The notes: generated by a model from the sequence alone, not told the origin. DNA of 48,920 nucleotides from Moritella sp. PE36 (GCF_000170855.1 NZ_ABCQ01000036.1:1-48920); one strand, 5' to 3'; shown: positions 25,941 through 36,181, counted from the first letter of the stretch. Program-made: numbers and translations.

Positions 25941-27647
25941 CTATACGGCAACATCACTGCTCGCCAACTCCGTAATTAAGCGGATCGACGACACCATTTG
26001 ATCTAATTGAAAATGGGGTTTTAAGTGTATGACTGAATAAAAATGACCTGTTTTGCCTTTCACTTCGTGTACTTCTACTCGCGCTTCACTCAGTGGTCGC
26101 TTTGACCTTACTTCGTCAGAAGCACTGCCTGCGGCGGCCGTATATCCCTGCAGCCATTTTTGAATATCACCTTGGATCTGCTGCGCGGTTAAATAACTAC
26201 CCACTTTTTCGCGGCCGATAACTTTAATCGCATGAGCAAACCGTGACACACAAAGAATGTATTGCAGCATAGTCGCGAGTCGTGCGTTAACCTGCGCGAT
26301 TTTTGCATCCGTTGTCACTTGCACACCGCTATGTATATAATTTACGGCTTTTTGCACTGACGAATTACTAAAAAAGGCCAATTTGTCGGTGTGTTGTAAC
26401 ACCGATAACGGGATAAAACCTGCTTCCGAAAACTGTTTTTCTAACCGTTCACTCACGTACATATTTAAGGGTATTTGGTTGCGACGTTTATACACGTCAC
26501 AATTCATACTCAGTGACGATCCGGCCCCCAAATAGTGATGCGGAAATTGGTCAACTAACCCACGACTGATTTCACCCTGATTAACCCCGCGGATCTGCGC
26601 AAACCATTTTGAACTAGCAAAAGATCGCATCAATATCACTGCAAACGAATAGCCAATATTGCCCCATAAATTATCTTGTTCGGCATTTTCAATACGTTCA
26701 CGAAAACGAAACTGATGATGAAAACGGCCATCGTCTAAATAAGGACTGCGCATTAACATATACGGCACGGTAAGGCCAAGATAACGGGCATCTTCAGTTT
26801 CACGCAAACGACGCCATTGCATATACTCTAGCTGTTCGAAATGTTTATCAATATCCACTCCTAAGCCTAATTCAGCAAAGCTGTTAACCCCAAAAAACTG
26901 CGGACTAGCAGAGACAACAAAGGGCGCGAAAGCCGCTGCAGAGACTTGCGTCATATTACGTAGAATATCAATGTCGGACAATGAATTGCCCGGTTGTATG
27001 CGATTAGTGATCTGATAATCACCGAGTAATAACCCAAACGGCTGACCACCAGCTTGACCGAATTCATTACTGTAAATAAGGCGGTATAGATTACTCTGAT
27101 CAAATTCGATGGCGCGACTAAAGTCTCGCGAAATTTCTTGCCACGAAATACTTAGCATCCTAACTTGAATCAACTCTTCCCGATCAATGGCTTGCTCTTG
27201 CTGCACCAGATAATGCACACCGCGCCAACTTGCTTCAAGCCGTTGAAACTTATTATGATGAATAATGTTGTTCATCGTCCTATTCAGTATTTTATCTAGA
27301 TCTGTTAACAACCGAGTCAAGGTAGCATTCAGTGCTTGCCTGAAATGTCCCTGCGTTTGCATGCCGTTATCTACGAGCCAAACCAATAATTCTTCAATAC
27401 TGAGGTCATCTTCAACATCCATATGTTGCAAGAATTCCTGCTGTAAAAGATCCACAGCATTCAATACAAAAGCATTATTAGTTTGGTTCTTACTGTCGGT
27501 ATTTTTATCGGTACTGTTTTCAGTACTATTGTCGCTACTTTTATCGGAATTGTTGTCGCTATTATTGTCGATATTAATCTCTACAGAAGACATCGAGGTT
27601 TTAGCGTCTATTGTTTCGGACTGATTGATAATGATTTGCTGCATCAT
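25941..27647 (-). CDS. ImpD-type second TssC-like sheath protein
   Basis: This 568-residue protein of the TssC/EvpB/VipB family is clearly distinct from the true TssC encoded just upstream. Shared blocks include KFQRLEASWRGVHYLV, FGLLLGDYQI and KVIGREKVGSYLT, and the family C-terminus is also present. The first ~60 residues are a low-complexity Asp/Asn/Ser/Thr/Lys tract built from 4-residue steps (DNNSDNNSDKSSDNST). The order tssB-tssC-this-tagJ matches impB-impC-impD-impE of Rhizobium. The role of ImpD is not settled; it could cap or modify the sheath. The start follows GGGAG. Confidence 0.85.
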   Translation of the reverse strand: MMQQIIINQSETIDAKTSMSSVEINIDNNSDNNSDKSSDNSTENSTDKNTDSKNQTNNAFVLNAVDLLQQEFLQHMDVEDDLSIEELLVWLVDNGMQTQGHFRQALNATLTRLLTDLDKILNRTMNNIIHHNKFQRLEASWRGVHYLVQQEQAIDREELIQVRMLSISWQEISRDFSRAIEFDQSNLYRLIYSNEFGQAGGQPFGLLLGDYQITNRIQPGNSLSDIDILRNMTQVSAAAFAPFVVSASPQFFGVNSFAELGLGVDIDKHFEQLEYMQWRRLRETEDARYLGLTVPYMLMRSPYLDDGRFHHQFRFRERIENAEQDNLWGNIGYSFAVILMRSFASSKWFAQIRGVNQGEISRGLVDQFPHHYLGAGSSLSMNCDVYKRRNQIPLNMYVSERLEKQFSEAGFIPLSVLQHTDKLAFFSNSSVQKAVNYIHSGVQVTTDAKIAQVNARLATMLQYILCVSRFAHAIKVIGREKVGSYLTAQQIQGDIQKWLQGYTAAAGSASDEVRSKRPLSEARVEVHEVKGKTGHFYSVIHLKPHFQLDQMVSSIRLITELASSDVAV

Positions 27648-27676
27648 GCTACTCCCTTAACAATATGCATTGAATT

Positions 27677-27705
27677 AAAGTAGCAGATTCAATACCTGCT
27701 ACTTT
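27677..27705 (-). other. Hairpin between tssC and the impD-like gene
   Basis: A perfect 10-bp inverted repeat (27677-27686 with 27696-27705, loop of nine) lies in the 80-nt gap. No T-run follows on the minus strand. It may protect the tssC 3' end or weaken readthrough, which would fit a sheath subunit needed in large amounts. Confidence 0.5.
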
Positions 27706-27727
27706 AGTAACTTACTAAGAATTGATC

Positions 27728-29215
27728 TTAATTACCTTCTGGAATTTTAGCCACAAGACGTAACGACGTGCTTAATTCTTCCATTTGTAACCACGGACGC
27801 ATCCAGGCGATAGCGTTGTAACTACCTGGTTTACCCGGAATTTCTGCCACTGTGACTTTCGCATCAGCTAATGGATATTTCGCACGAATTTCTTGACCAC
27901 CACCTTCAGAAGCATTAACAAAACCAAGGATCCAACGGTTTAACCAATTTTCAAGGTCTTTCGCTTCAGCAAAGCTACCGACTTTATCTCGGCCCATCAC
28001 CTTAAGGTAATGCGCAAAGCGTGACGTAGCCATAATATAAGGTAAACGCGTTGAGATTGCGGCGTTTGCTTGGGCACCAGGATCGTTATATTGACCGGCT
28101 TTTTGGCAAGATTGCGCGCCAAAGAATACCGCGTAGTCTTTATCTTTATAGTGACAAATAGGCAAGAAACCGAGTTTGCTTAACTCCGCTTCACGACGGT
28201 CGGTAATACCGATTTCGGTTGGACATTTAAGCGTTGGATCGCCATCGTTACTAATGAAAGTATGGGTTGGCAAGCCTGTTACTTTACCACCGCCTTCAGC
28301 ACCACGAATTGCAGTACAGAACCCATATTTTGAAAATGCTTCAGTAAGGCGAGATGCCAAAGCATACGCTGCATTTGACCAGCAATAGTCATCATGGTCG
28401 GCTTCGGTTGACGATTGACCATTTTCTGCTAATTCAAACTCTTCATAACGGAACTCTTCAACTGGTGATGTCGCTTCACCATAAGGTAAACGCGCCAAAA
28501 CACGTGGCATAGTCAGTGTCACGAAGCGTGAATCAGCACTTTCTCGGAATGAATTCCATTTAGTGTATTCCAGTGACTCAAACACTTTGCTCAGATCACG
28601 GGGTTTATCCATTTCATTCCAAGAATCAAAACCAAATAATTCAGGTGCCGATGCGGATAAGAACGGGCAGAAACCAGAGGCTGATACGTTCGACATCAAT
28701 GACAGCGTTTCGATATCTTCTGGGTGATTACTAAACTCATAGTCACCAACAATTGCACCAAACGGTTCACCACCAGCAATACCAAACTCACCTTCATAAA
28801 CCTTTTTAAATATCTGGCTTTGATCAAACTCAACCGCTTTACTTAAATCTTTATGTAGTTCTTTTTTAGTGACTGAGATCAAGCGTAACTTTAACGAACC
28901 GCCCGTATCTGAACTGCTCACCAATGTATGCACACCACGCCACGAACCTTCCAATTTTTGGAATTTGTCATGATGCATGATTTTAGCTAACTGCTTGGAA
29001 ATTTTTGCATCAAGTGCTGCAATCGATTCATTGAAGGTAACGGTGAGATTCTTATTCCAGCTAACCGTGCCATTTAACGCTTCTTCGGTTAACGTTTTAA
29101 TCAGTTCTTGTGAGCGCGATATTTCAGTTTGCTTGGTGGCGCCAATGACTTGGTCAAGTATCGATACTTGACCTTCGGTCGACTCGAGTTCTTGTGCTGC
29201 TGCAATATCAGACAT
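27728..29215 (-). CDS. tssC: T6SS sheath large subunit TssC
   Basis: This 495-residue TssC (VipB) pairs with TssB to build the contractile sheath. Diagnostic blocks are MHHDKFQKLEGSWRGVHTLV (about 83-102), GEFGIAGGEPFGAIVGDYEF, FCPFLSASAPELFG, and KVMGRDKVGSFAEAKDLENW near the end. The start codon overlaps the tssB stop as TAATG. The protein lacks the low-complexity N-terminus of its downstream paralogue and is of normal length. Confidence 0.97.
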   Translation of the reverse strand: MSDIAAAQELESTEGQVSILDQVIGATKQTEISRSQELIKTLTEEALNGTVSWNKNLTVTFNESIAALDAKISKQLAKIMHHDKFQKLEGSWRGVHTLVSSSDTGGSLKLRLISVTKKELHKDLSKAVEFDQSQIFKKVYEGEFGIAGGEPFGAIVGDYEFSNHPEDIETLSLMSNVSASGFCPFLSASAPELFGFDSWNEMDKPRDLSKVFESLEYTKWNSFRESADSRFVTLTMPRVLARLPYGEATSPVEEFRYEEFELAENGQSSTEADHDDYCWSNAAYALASRLTEAFSKYGFCTAIRGAEGGGKVTGLPTHTFISNDGDPTLKCPTEIGITDRREAELSKLGFLPICHYKDKDYAVFFGAQSCQKAGQYNDPGAQANAAISTRLPYIMATSRFAHYLKVMGRDKVGSFAEAKDLENWLNRWILGFVNASEGGGQEIRAKYPLADAKVTVAEIPGKPGSYNAIAWMRPWLQMEELSTSLRLVAKIPEGN

Positions 29216-29721
29216 TATGCTTTCTCCCCAAGGTCTAGTTCACTCGCTAACTGTTCTAAATCAGCACTGTTGCTTAACACTTTTTCTAGAATATCTTCAA
29301 GTTCTTCAGAGCGATCTACTTTGGTCATCAAGTCTCTTAACTTATTACGTGTTTCCATTAATTTACGCAATGGTTCAACTTGGTTAACGACAGCAGCAGG
29401 TTCAAAGTCAGCCAACGAATTAAATTCAAGGTTAACACTCATTTCCAGGCCATCTTCATCGGTCAGCGTGTTATCAACTTTAAATTCTAATTTCGGATTC
29501 ATACGTTTTAATACATCATCAAAGTTGTCTCGATCAACTTGCACAAAACGACGGTCTTTTAGTGGTTTCAATGACGTTTTGTTTTCACCGGCAAAGTCAC
29601 CCATGATGCCGACTACAAAAGGTAATTCCTTTTTGGCAATTGCACCACCCGTTTCAACATCATACGTAATATGTACCCGTGGGGTACGTACTCGTGATAA
29701 TTTTGATTGTACGCTTTCCAT
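29215..29721 (-). CDS. tssB: T6SS sheath small subunit TssB
   Basis: This 168-residue TssB (VipA) has the typical start ([20 protein letters not shown]), the [13 protein letters not shown] block and [18 protein letters not shown]. TssB and TssC co-assemble into the sheath and TssB contacts TagJ. AAGGA precedes the ATG by 7 nt. A 128-nt gap separates it from tssA and contains a Fur-box-like palindrome, so an internal promoter here is plausible. Confidence 0.97.
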   Translation of the reverse strand: MESVQSKLSRVRTPRVHITYDVETGGAIAKKELPFVVGIMGDFAGENKTSLKPLKDRRFVQVDRDNFDDVLKRMNPKLEFKVDNTLTDEDGLEMSVNLEFNSLADFEPAAVVNQVEPLRKLMETRNKLRDLMTKVDRSEELEDILEKVLSNSADLEQLASELDLGEKA

Positions 29722-29741
29722 AGCTATTCCTTAAATTAAGA

Positions 29742-29760
29742 TCTAATGATAATCATTATT
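29742..29760. promoter_or_regulatory. Fur-box-like palindrome upstream of tssB
   Basis: The 19-mer TCTAATGATAATCATTATT agrees with the classical Fur consensus GATAATGATAATCATTATC at 16 of 19 positions and contains the perfect palindrome AATGATAATCATT. It lies 21-39 nt upstream of the tssB start, in the only sizeable gap between tssA and tssC. Fur control of T6SS genes is known in some enterobacteria; control here is inferred. Confidence 0.6.
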
Positions 29761-29849
29761 TGGTTATTAATATTTACTGTTCGTTATTTACTTCTAATTG
29801 GCTGTATTTATTTCTGATTTTTCTATTTACCACTGATAGCCTGTTAGTG

Positions 29850-31052
29850 TTATGTCTCTTCACCTTGGGTTATGCCGGTGAGTTTGAAATAATCGATTCT
29901 CGCGTTAGGGTCGCTGACTAATTCTGCCAGTAACTCCGGTAAGCTAAGTTCACTCCAGCGTATCGCTTGCGCAATCGCATATGAAATTGGCGAGTGCGGC
30001 TCTGTGGTCCGAAAATACTGTTCAATTTTATGTAAGGCTTTAATGGCTTCGTGGCGATTATTTAACGATTGATCCATTTGCATGAAATCATAGCCATTAA
30101 CAGACTTAGCTTGTGCTGATGCGCCAGCACTATGGCCTGAATTCTGACTTGAACTATGACTTGCACCGTCCAGTTCAACGGCGTCTTCAGCTACTTGTTC
30201 AGCAACAGACGCCTCTACAGCGGCTTCGGCATTTATGACGTTAAAACGCTCTAAGGTAATGAAGGTAAAGATGCTTTCGCAATGTTGTAACTTCTCAGTT
30301 ATTTTCGATGTCGGTTGCGCATCACCCGACATGACTTCATCCATTTTGTCTGCCAGCAGACGGAAGGCAATAATGGCCTCAGCAATATCGTTTTTTAAAC
30401 TAACCAACTCATGATCGCTGACTTCATTTAACGCTTCTTTAATCTGTTTTAATGAGATTGCACCGTTGGCAATTTTGGCTTTTTGTTTATCCGCACTGAG
30501 ACTATTTAATTGACTTGCTTGCTCAATCTGCCAAGTTGCAAACCTTTCACCAGATCCGGTTTCAACCAAAGGAATAGATAGAATAGGCATTAACAACACC
30601 CCTTCCCCTTCAAAACCATTAAGGCCAAGTAACGGTGCAATGCGAGTTTCTAAACCATCTTCATCAGGGCTCGGATATAAACCGTCCCAAAACTGACTGA
30701 TCAGTTGATGCGCCAATGTAAAGCCGATTGTTAAACCGGCAAAGCCATCGGTGCGGCATAACGCTTCAATGAGCCAGGCGCAATACTCAAGATCTTTGGT
30801 TTCCTGCGCGAGTATCTGTGGGATCTCGTCTTTAATTGGACTCCATTCACGGACAAAGTCATTCATCGTTTCGTCGCTATCAATCCCGATTAATGCACTG
30901 CGTTCATCCGCTCTGGTACGGGTTCGCACTTCCTTCAACCGATAATATTGTGACAGCGGCGAGGTGTCTGAGCGCGGATCGAGTCCACACGGTAATTCGC
31001 CGTTAATTGGCAGCGCTATATCTTCAATAATTTGCTGGTTTAATACTGACAT
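29850..31052 (-). CDS. tssA: T6SS protein TssA
   Basis: This 400-residue TssA has an ImpA-type N-domain (ALPINGELPCGLDPRSD, ISQFWDGLYPSPDEDGLE). A variable middle with a Ser/Ala-rich linker (about 290-315) follows, then a C-terminal helical region (RHEAIKALHKIEQYFRTTEP, PISYAIAQAIRWSELSLPELL). TssA primes and caps sheath assembly. This C-terminus is the short type without a large VasJ extension. Confidence 0.93.
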   Translation of the reverse strand: MSVLNQQIIEDIALPINGELPCGLDPRSDTSPLSQYYRLKEVRTRTRADERSALIGIDSDETMNDFVREWSPIKDEIPQILAQETKDLEYCAWLIEALCRTDGFAGLTIGFTLAHQLISQFWDGLYPSPDEDGLETRIAPLLGLNGFEGEGVLLMPILSIPLVETGSGERFATWQIEQASQLNSLSADKQKAKIANGAISLKQIKEALNEVSDHELVSLKNDIAEAIIAFRLLADKMDEVMSGDAQPTSKITEKLQHCESIFTFITLERFNVINAEAAVEASVAEQVAEDAVELDGASHSSSQNSGHSAGASAQAKSVNGYDFMQMDQSLNNRHEAIKALHKIEQYFRTTEPHSPISYAIAQAIRWSELSLPELLAELVSDPNARIDYFKLTGITQGEET

Positions 31053-31087
31053 TTACTACATCCATGTATAGGGTTAAAGACAAACGT

Positions 31088-31873
31088 TTAACTGAATAAC
31101 GGTACGGTAAGATCATCATCTTTAAAGCTATCGACCTGGCTCTGCTTCGATACCGACACTAATATTAAGGTCACATTATCTTTGGCACCTTTGCCTAACG
31201 CTGCGTGCATTAGCGATGAACCTGCATTTATAACGTTTTTCTGCTGTAACTGCTCCGCGATACAGGCATCAGATAGTTCACCCGTTAAGCCATCGCTGCA
31301 CAGCAATAGCATTTCGCCTTCGACAACAGGATGGGAAATATGGTCGATATCGATATCTTCAACCACCCCTATCGCACGTGTTATCACATTACCCATAGGG
31401 TGCTTTTCAGCTTCTTCAGCACTCAGCACACCCTGGTCAATCAGTTCATTCACATGGGAATGATCACGCGTAACTTGTTTTAAATCCTGATGGTAAAAAC
31501 GGTAACCACGGCTATCACCAGCCCATAACCAATGAGCGGTGTGACCATCAATCCATAACAACACTATCGTTGAACCGGCCGTTTTACCTGCCAGTTGGCT
31601 ATGACTATAAGCAATTATTTTTTCGTTTGCAGTCAGTATCGATTGCTTCAACACGTTAATCGTAATGCCATGATAAGCATGCTCATTAATATACGTATTA
31701 ATTGTGTCAACAAGCATTTGGCTGGCCACATCGCCCGCTTCATGCCCACCCATACCATCAGCGACAACCCAGATATTTTGCTCTGGGTACTCCAATAAAC
31801 TGTCTTCGTTTATTTTTCGTACTGCGCCAACATGACTCTGACCAAAAGATTTTAACGCGATATCAGTTAACAT
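31088..31873 (-). CDS. pppA: T6SS PP2C-type protein phosphatase PppA
   Basis: This PPM/PP2C phosphatase of about 261 residues is expected to dephosphorylate the Fha protein and oppose PpkA. Metal-binding motifs are visible: VRKINEDS, WVVADGMGGHEAGD, LLCSDGLTGEL and KDNVTLILV. I start at the ATG at 31873 because GGAGGT lies at ideal spacing before it; the upstream start at 31903 would overlap tagF and has no such site. Confidence 0.94.
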   Translation of the reverse strand: MLTDIALKSFGQSHVGAVRKINEDSLLEYPEQNIWVVADGMGGHEAGDVASQMLVDTINTYINEHAYHGITINVLKQSILTANEKIIAYSHSQLAGKTAGSTIVLLWIDGHTAHWLWAGDSRGYRFYHQDLKQVTRDHSHVNELIDQGVLSAEEAEKHPMGNVITRAIGVVEDIDIDHISHPVVEGEMLLLCSDGLTGELSDACIAEQLQQKNVINAGSSLMHAALGKGAKDNVTLILVSVSKQSQVDSFKDDDLTVPLFS

Positions 31874-31887
31874 CTTATTACCTCCAG

Positions 31888-32643
31888 TTAAGACCGAGTC
31901 CAATTGCCATCAAGCATGCCAGCATACGTCGCAGCACTTGGCATACCAGAAAAGATCAATGTACAAGGATCGATCTTGTCAGAACCCGCTGTCCACCAAA
32001 TACTATAACGGTTAAATTGCTGATTTAAGGTTTGCTGTAACAGACCTAATTGATCGCTGCCGAACCCACCGACTTGCTCGCCAGCGGCTGACAGCAACCA
32101 GTTTGGTTGGTGGCTATTAGGCGATAACAATGTTTGCTTGTAGGGGGTGATCGGCGTGACATCTAAACTCAACGGCGTCAACTTTTTATACCAATTTAAC
32201 AACACACACTCATCGTCTAATATGGATAATAACGGTTGCTCATTTTGCTGAAAAAACCCTTGTTCCTGCCAAAATTGTAGCGGGTCAATATCCGCTTGGT
32301 AGAACAAGGTAAAGGGATAATAACGTCCGACATTATCAACACTCGGGATCAAGGTGCCAGCAAAACTACGGTCTGAACACACCCCACCACTCACCGCAAA
32401 GTGCCATATTGGCGAGGTTAGATAATTATCCAACCATTGTCCTTGCAGCTTTTCACGACTTACCGCTAGCGCAGCCTGCACCCATTCATTCCACGATTGT
32501 TCTAAGCTGGGATCCAAACCTAGGCTGACAAAGTCCCCCAAGCTTGGAATTTTGCCACAGTAACCCGTGATGATATCGATAGTTTTAGTGTTCATATTGG
32601 CACTATTCATTGATTGTTCGTCTATTACAGCTTGGCTGGACAT
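31888..32643 (-). CDS. tagF: T6SS regulator TagF
   Basis: This 251-residue TagF/ImpM-family protein has the hallmark GYCGKIPSLGDFVSLGL, the WNEWVQAALAVSRE block and PIWHFAVSGGVCSDRSFAGTL in separated form. TagF represses T6SS firing post-translationally, partly through Fha, in P. aeruginosa. A GGAGG site supports the ATG at 32643, which overlaps the end of tssM by 19 nt. It is a stand-alone protein here, with pppA as a separate gene next to it. Confidence 0.94.
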   Translation of the reverse strand: MSSQAVIDEQSMNSANMNTKTIDIITGYCGKIPSLGDFVSLGLDPSLEQSWNEWVQAALAVSREKLQGQWLDNYLTSPIWHFAVSGGVCSDRSFAGTLIPSVDNVGRYYPFTLFYQADIDPLQFWQEQGFFQQNEQPLLSILDDECVLLNWYKKLTPLSLDVTPITPYKQTLLSPNSHQPNWLLSAAGEQVGGFGSDQLGLLQQTLNQQFNRYSIWWTAGSDKIDPCTLIFSGMPSAATYAGMLDGNWTRS

Positions 32644-35600
32644 GAGAACGCCTCCAATTCACGCGTTTTAAATGGGCTCGAAGCACTGCCTGCGATCAAT
32701 TGGATCTTAGCAGTATGACCCTGAACTTTAATTTCAAGCATATTATCTGTTAATGTTTTTGGTCGGTCAGCAACGATGTCATCGAGGAAGCGGAACCACG
32801 CCCAATCACCTTCGTATGACTTCTCTACCGTGCGCATGTAATTGGCTGGTGTAAATATCACCCGCATTTGGGAAAAGTTTGCCGAACTTGGCCAGCGATA
32901 CTCAGTCACTCGAATTGGATCATGACGATAGACAAAATTTTGATCATCAATTTGCACTTTAATTTGCTGCATATCGCGGTCTAGATAATTTGCTTTCAAC
33001 GCAAACTCAACCTCAGGTGTACTGCTACCTGATTCAAAAAAGTCATTCTTGATCTTCTGCCAACTACGGAACACTTTTAACGATTCATTACTAAACCCTA
33101 TGTTGTTTTTAAAGGTCCAGCGATTTGCCCCCATACGTACATGCGGTTTGATGTAGGTTTCAAAGTACTTAGACATCGTGCCTTGTGGGCTAAAGAAACG
33201 GGAGAAATCTCGGATCCTGACTTCATTTTGTGCACTACGTTTAAACGGGTAACGACCACGTATACGTTTTTTGTATTCGTTATATACCGTGCCCTGCCAC
33301 ACATCATTGAGATGATAACGTGCGCTTTGCAATGATATTTTCGTGGTGCTGTCGATGACACCTTTGATCATACCGGCAAAGGGGCTTGGTAAATCTTCTA
33401 CCAGTTTATCTAGCTCGGCAATTGGCTCGCCTGCTTGTGTTAAATTAACATGCTGGTTAACGATTTTGTCACCGCTGGTTTGGCCGCGATTAAGCTGCGC
33501 CAATAATGCATGAACCTTTTTCATTTGCGTCTGAATTTGTAATACATCGCTATCTTCAAGTCCCAAAATTTCCGGGAATACTGTTTCAACCGATTCGCCA
33601 GGTAATGCCACATCGATACTGACGTCTCTTGGCATATATTGTTTAAAACGGTTAGTCGCACTTGGCATTTTTTGTGCCGCAATGGCGCCTGCTAACTTGC
33701 CCGCTTTACCAGCAGCTTCGGAAGCCGGTAACTTGGTTAACTCAATATTGTCTTGGATCGCCGTTAACAGTTTTTGTATTGGCTGTTCAGGACTGGTCAA
33801 TACCTTAGTGATATAAGCACCCTGCGATGCGGTATCAAATGTTTTCAGGGCGATATCATCAATCAAATCACGCCAGTAATAGCTGTACTCTTTAAAGTAG
33901 CGCTCTTTAACCTGTTTAATCACCTGATCTTCAACATCATCACCCATGCCTTTAACTTCATCGCCATACACCCAGCTATCTTTGGTTAACACTTGGATGA
34001 TCTGTTTATGCTCAGTTAAGAACACCTTATAAAAGCCTTCATAGGTGAATAACGCTGGAATTGGTTTATTCATCGGTTCACCGCTATGACGGTAAAATAA
34101 GCCAATACTTTCATTTGGTAACATATTCGTCAGTTTAAAATCAGCTAAGTGATTTTGTTTTGCTTTTTGCTCAATACGGGCGAACGCGCGGTCAGCTAAA
34201 GGCACGGCGAGGAGAATGTCTCGAGCATCACTCACAGCTAGTGCGTTGTACTCAGCTTGAATCGCGTTGTTGTTTAACAATACTTCTAAATGTTCATTAA
34301 GCGCTAAACGCATCTCTTTATTCACCTCACCAGGAATATTATTTTCTAGGTGGAATGAAAACCAGGATTTGATCTGCTCAGCATTATAATAATCACGCTC
34401 AAATAACATTAAGTATGTCTTCAAGGTTTCATATAGATAATCAATATGGGTTTTATTGTTGGCCATATCACTCACCAATGACCGAGATACATACGACAAT
34501 AAATAGCGCTGTAAAGCACGCTGATATACTTCGTTCGTCGCCTGCGCCAATCGATCGCCTTGGTATAAACCAAGATGATTCGGCCAACCTTCGGGTAAAT
34601 TACCGACATAACCGGTAGGTAAATTACGCAAGATAGTTAAGCCATTGCCAAGGGTAATTAAATCACTGGTTATTGTTAATCCACCATTGGCATTCTGTCT
34701 GAATGCTTCCACATCCTCACTGATCTGTGCCGAAAGCGTTTGATTCCAGTTTGCACTCGCCCACCAGCTAGCGCCGAGCACCACAGAAGAAACACATATA
34801 GAGGTAATGGCAGTACGGCGTAACCAACGATTTTGACGGGCGTGCTCGGTATTAATACTGGCAATATTCTGCTCTGCAAAAATAATATCGTTTAATACCG
34901 ATTTAAGGAAAAAGCCTTTTGGTTCATTATTATTCGCGGTTAGAGGGGTACTTGGTTTTAACCCAAAGCCACTCGCCATTTGACTGCTGACGCGATCAAT
35001 TGGATTACCGGCTTGATGACCACTGGCGATAAACACACCACGAAGCAGAGGTAGTTTTTCAAATGCATTGGGCGCAAATATCTCTTTTAAGAAATCATCT
35101 GCTGCGCTTTGCAACATACGTAACTGTTTCGGGAATTCATAAATAAGCGCGCGTACTTTCGGATCTCGTTCCCCATTTAAACGCTGCAACATGCCTTCGT
35201 TAATCTTGACAATAAGCTGATAAAACTCTTTGTTAAACAGAGAAACCACCCCCTGGGTATCTTCACTATTTTCCATCGGCAGGGTAAAACCCCAAGCCTG
35301 TTCGCGCTCTTCTTCAGTCAATTCAGCAAAATACTCATTAAACCCGGCCACAAGATCGGCTTTCGTAAAGATGACATAAATTGGAAATGTCATGTTAAGT
35401 TGATTTTGTAATTCTTGGATACGTTGCTTAATTGCACGCGCATGTAAGTTACGCTCTGTTTGTGTGCAGGTTAATAAATCTGCTAGGCTCATTGAAATTA
35501 ACGCACCGTTAATTGGTTGCTTGGCGCGGTAACGTCTTAATAATCCTAAAAATCCAAACCATGCCCTTGAATCCGTCGTACTTCTGCTGTCTTGCGTGGT

Positions 35601-36176
35601 ATAACGCCCAGCAGTATCAATCAGCACGGCTTTGTCGGTAAACCACCAATCGCAATGGCGCGTACCCGCTATACCAGCTAACGCATTAACACCCATTTCT
35701 TTCTGCAGCGGAAACTGCAAACCAGACTGTTGCAGTGCGGTGGTTTTACCTGAACCAGGAGGCCCAATAAGCACGTACCAAGGCAACTGATAAATACTTT
35801 TACCCTTGCTCAATTTTGCGGTACGTAAAATACTAATTGCTTGCTTAAGCTTGTCTTCAATAGCAGAAATGTCTTGGTCAGCAGCTATGTCATCATTCTC
35901 ATTGCCTTGACCTTTAATCATCTCGCGCGCTAATTTGTCATTTTGACGTTTAACGATGATCTTTTTCACTACTAGGCTCACGATCCAGAGCAGTAATAAT
36001 ATCGCTAAAAAAGCAAAGCGATTTTGTGCACTGGCCAGTGGTGTGACACCGTCAATCGCAATTAACGGACCCGCTAACCAAACGCAAACGACAATGGCAA
36101 CAATGCCAATAACAATAAACAGTGTTTTTAACGTAAATAACGCTAATAACTTGGACATACGTTGTTTAAAAGCCAT
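32625..36176 (-). CDS. tssM: T6SS membrane-complex protein TssM
   Basis: This 1183-residue IcmF-family inner-membrane protein has two N-terminal helices (about 12-35 and 47-70). A cytoplasmic NTPase-like domain with Walker A GPPGSGKTT (about 137) and LIDTAGRYTTQD follows. A third helix lies at about 455-475 (TSICVSSVVLGASWWAS), and then the large periplasmic part ending in the domain that contacts TssJ. The start is 5 nt after the tssL stop with a GAGGT site. The Walker A looks intact. Confidence 0.97.
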   Translation of the reverse strand: MAFKQRMSKLLALFTLKTLFIVIGIVAIVVCVWLAGPLIAIDGVTPLASAQNRFAFLAILLLLWIVSLVVKKIIVKRQNDKLAREMIKGQGNENDDIAADQDISAIEDKLKQAISILRTAKLSKGKSIYQLPWYVLIGPPGSGKTTALQQSGLQFPLQKEMGVNALAGIAGTRHCDWWFTDKAVLIDTAGRYTTQDSRSTTDSRAWFGFLGLLRRYRAKQPINGALISMSLADLLTCTQTERNLHARAIKQRIQELQNQLNMTFPIYVIFTKADLVAGFNEYFAELTEEEREQAWGFTLPMENSEDTQGVVSLFNKEFYQLIVKINEGMLQRLNGERDPKVRALIYEFPKQLRMLQSAADDFLKEIFAPNAFEKLPLLRGVFIASGHQAGNPIDRVSSQMASGFGLKPSTPLTANNNEPKGFFLKSVLNDIIFAEQNIASINTEHARQNRWLRRTAITSICVSSVVLGASWWASANWNQTLSAQISEDVEAFRQNANGGLTITSDLITLGNGLTILRNLPTGYVGNLPEGWPNHLGLYQGDRLAQATNEVYQRALQRYLLSYVSRSLVSDMANNKTHIDYLYETLKTYLMLFERDYYNAEQIKSWFSFHLENNIPGEVNKEMRLALNEHLEVLLNNNAIQAEYNALAVSDARDILLAVPLADRAFARIEQKAKQNHLADFKLTNMLPNESIGLFYRHSGEPMNKPIPALFTYEGFYKVFLTEHKQIIQVLTKDSWVYGDEVKGMGDDVEDQVIKQVKERYFKEYSYYWRDLIDDIALKTFDTASQGAYITKVLTSPEQPIQKLLTAIQDNIELTKLPASEAAGKAGKLAGAIAAQKMPSATNRFKQYMPRDVSIDVALPGESVETVFPEILGLEDSDVLQIQTQMKKVHALLAQLNRGQTSGDKIVNQHVNLTQAGEPIAELDKLVEDLPSPFAGMIKGVIDSTTKISLQSARYHLNDVWQGTVYNEYKKRIRGRYPFKRSAQNEVRIRDFSRFFSPQGTMSKYFETYIKPHVRMGANRWTFKNNIGFSNESLKVFRSWQKIKNDFFESGSSTPEVEFALKANYLDRDMQQIKVQIDDQNFVYRHDPIRVTEYRWPSSANFSQMRVIFTPANYMRTVEKSYEGDWAWFRFLDDIVADRPKTLTDNMLEIKVQGHTAKIQLIAGSASSPFKTRELEAFSCPAKL

Positions 36177-36181
36177 CTTTA

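Noticed and set aside
29129-29734. 201-codon plus-strand ORF opposite tssB and the start of tssC
   Set aside because: It is antisense to two highly conserved sheath genes, its translation is Ser/Arg-rich without domain features, and it is an artefact of the opposite strand.
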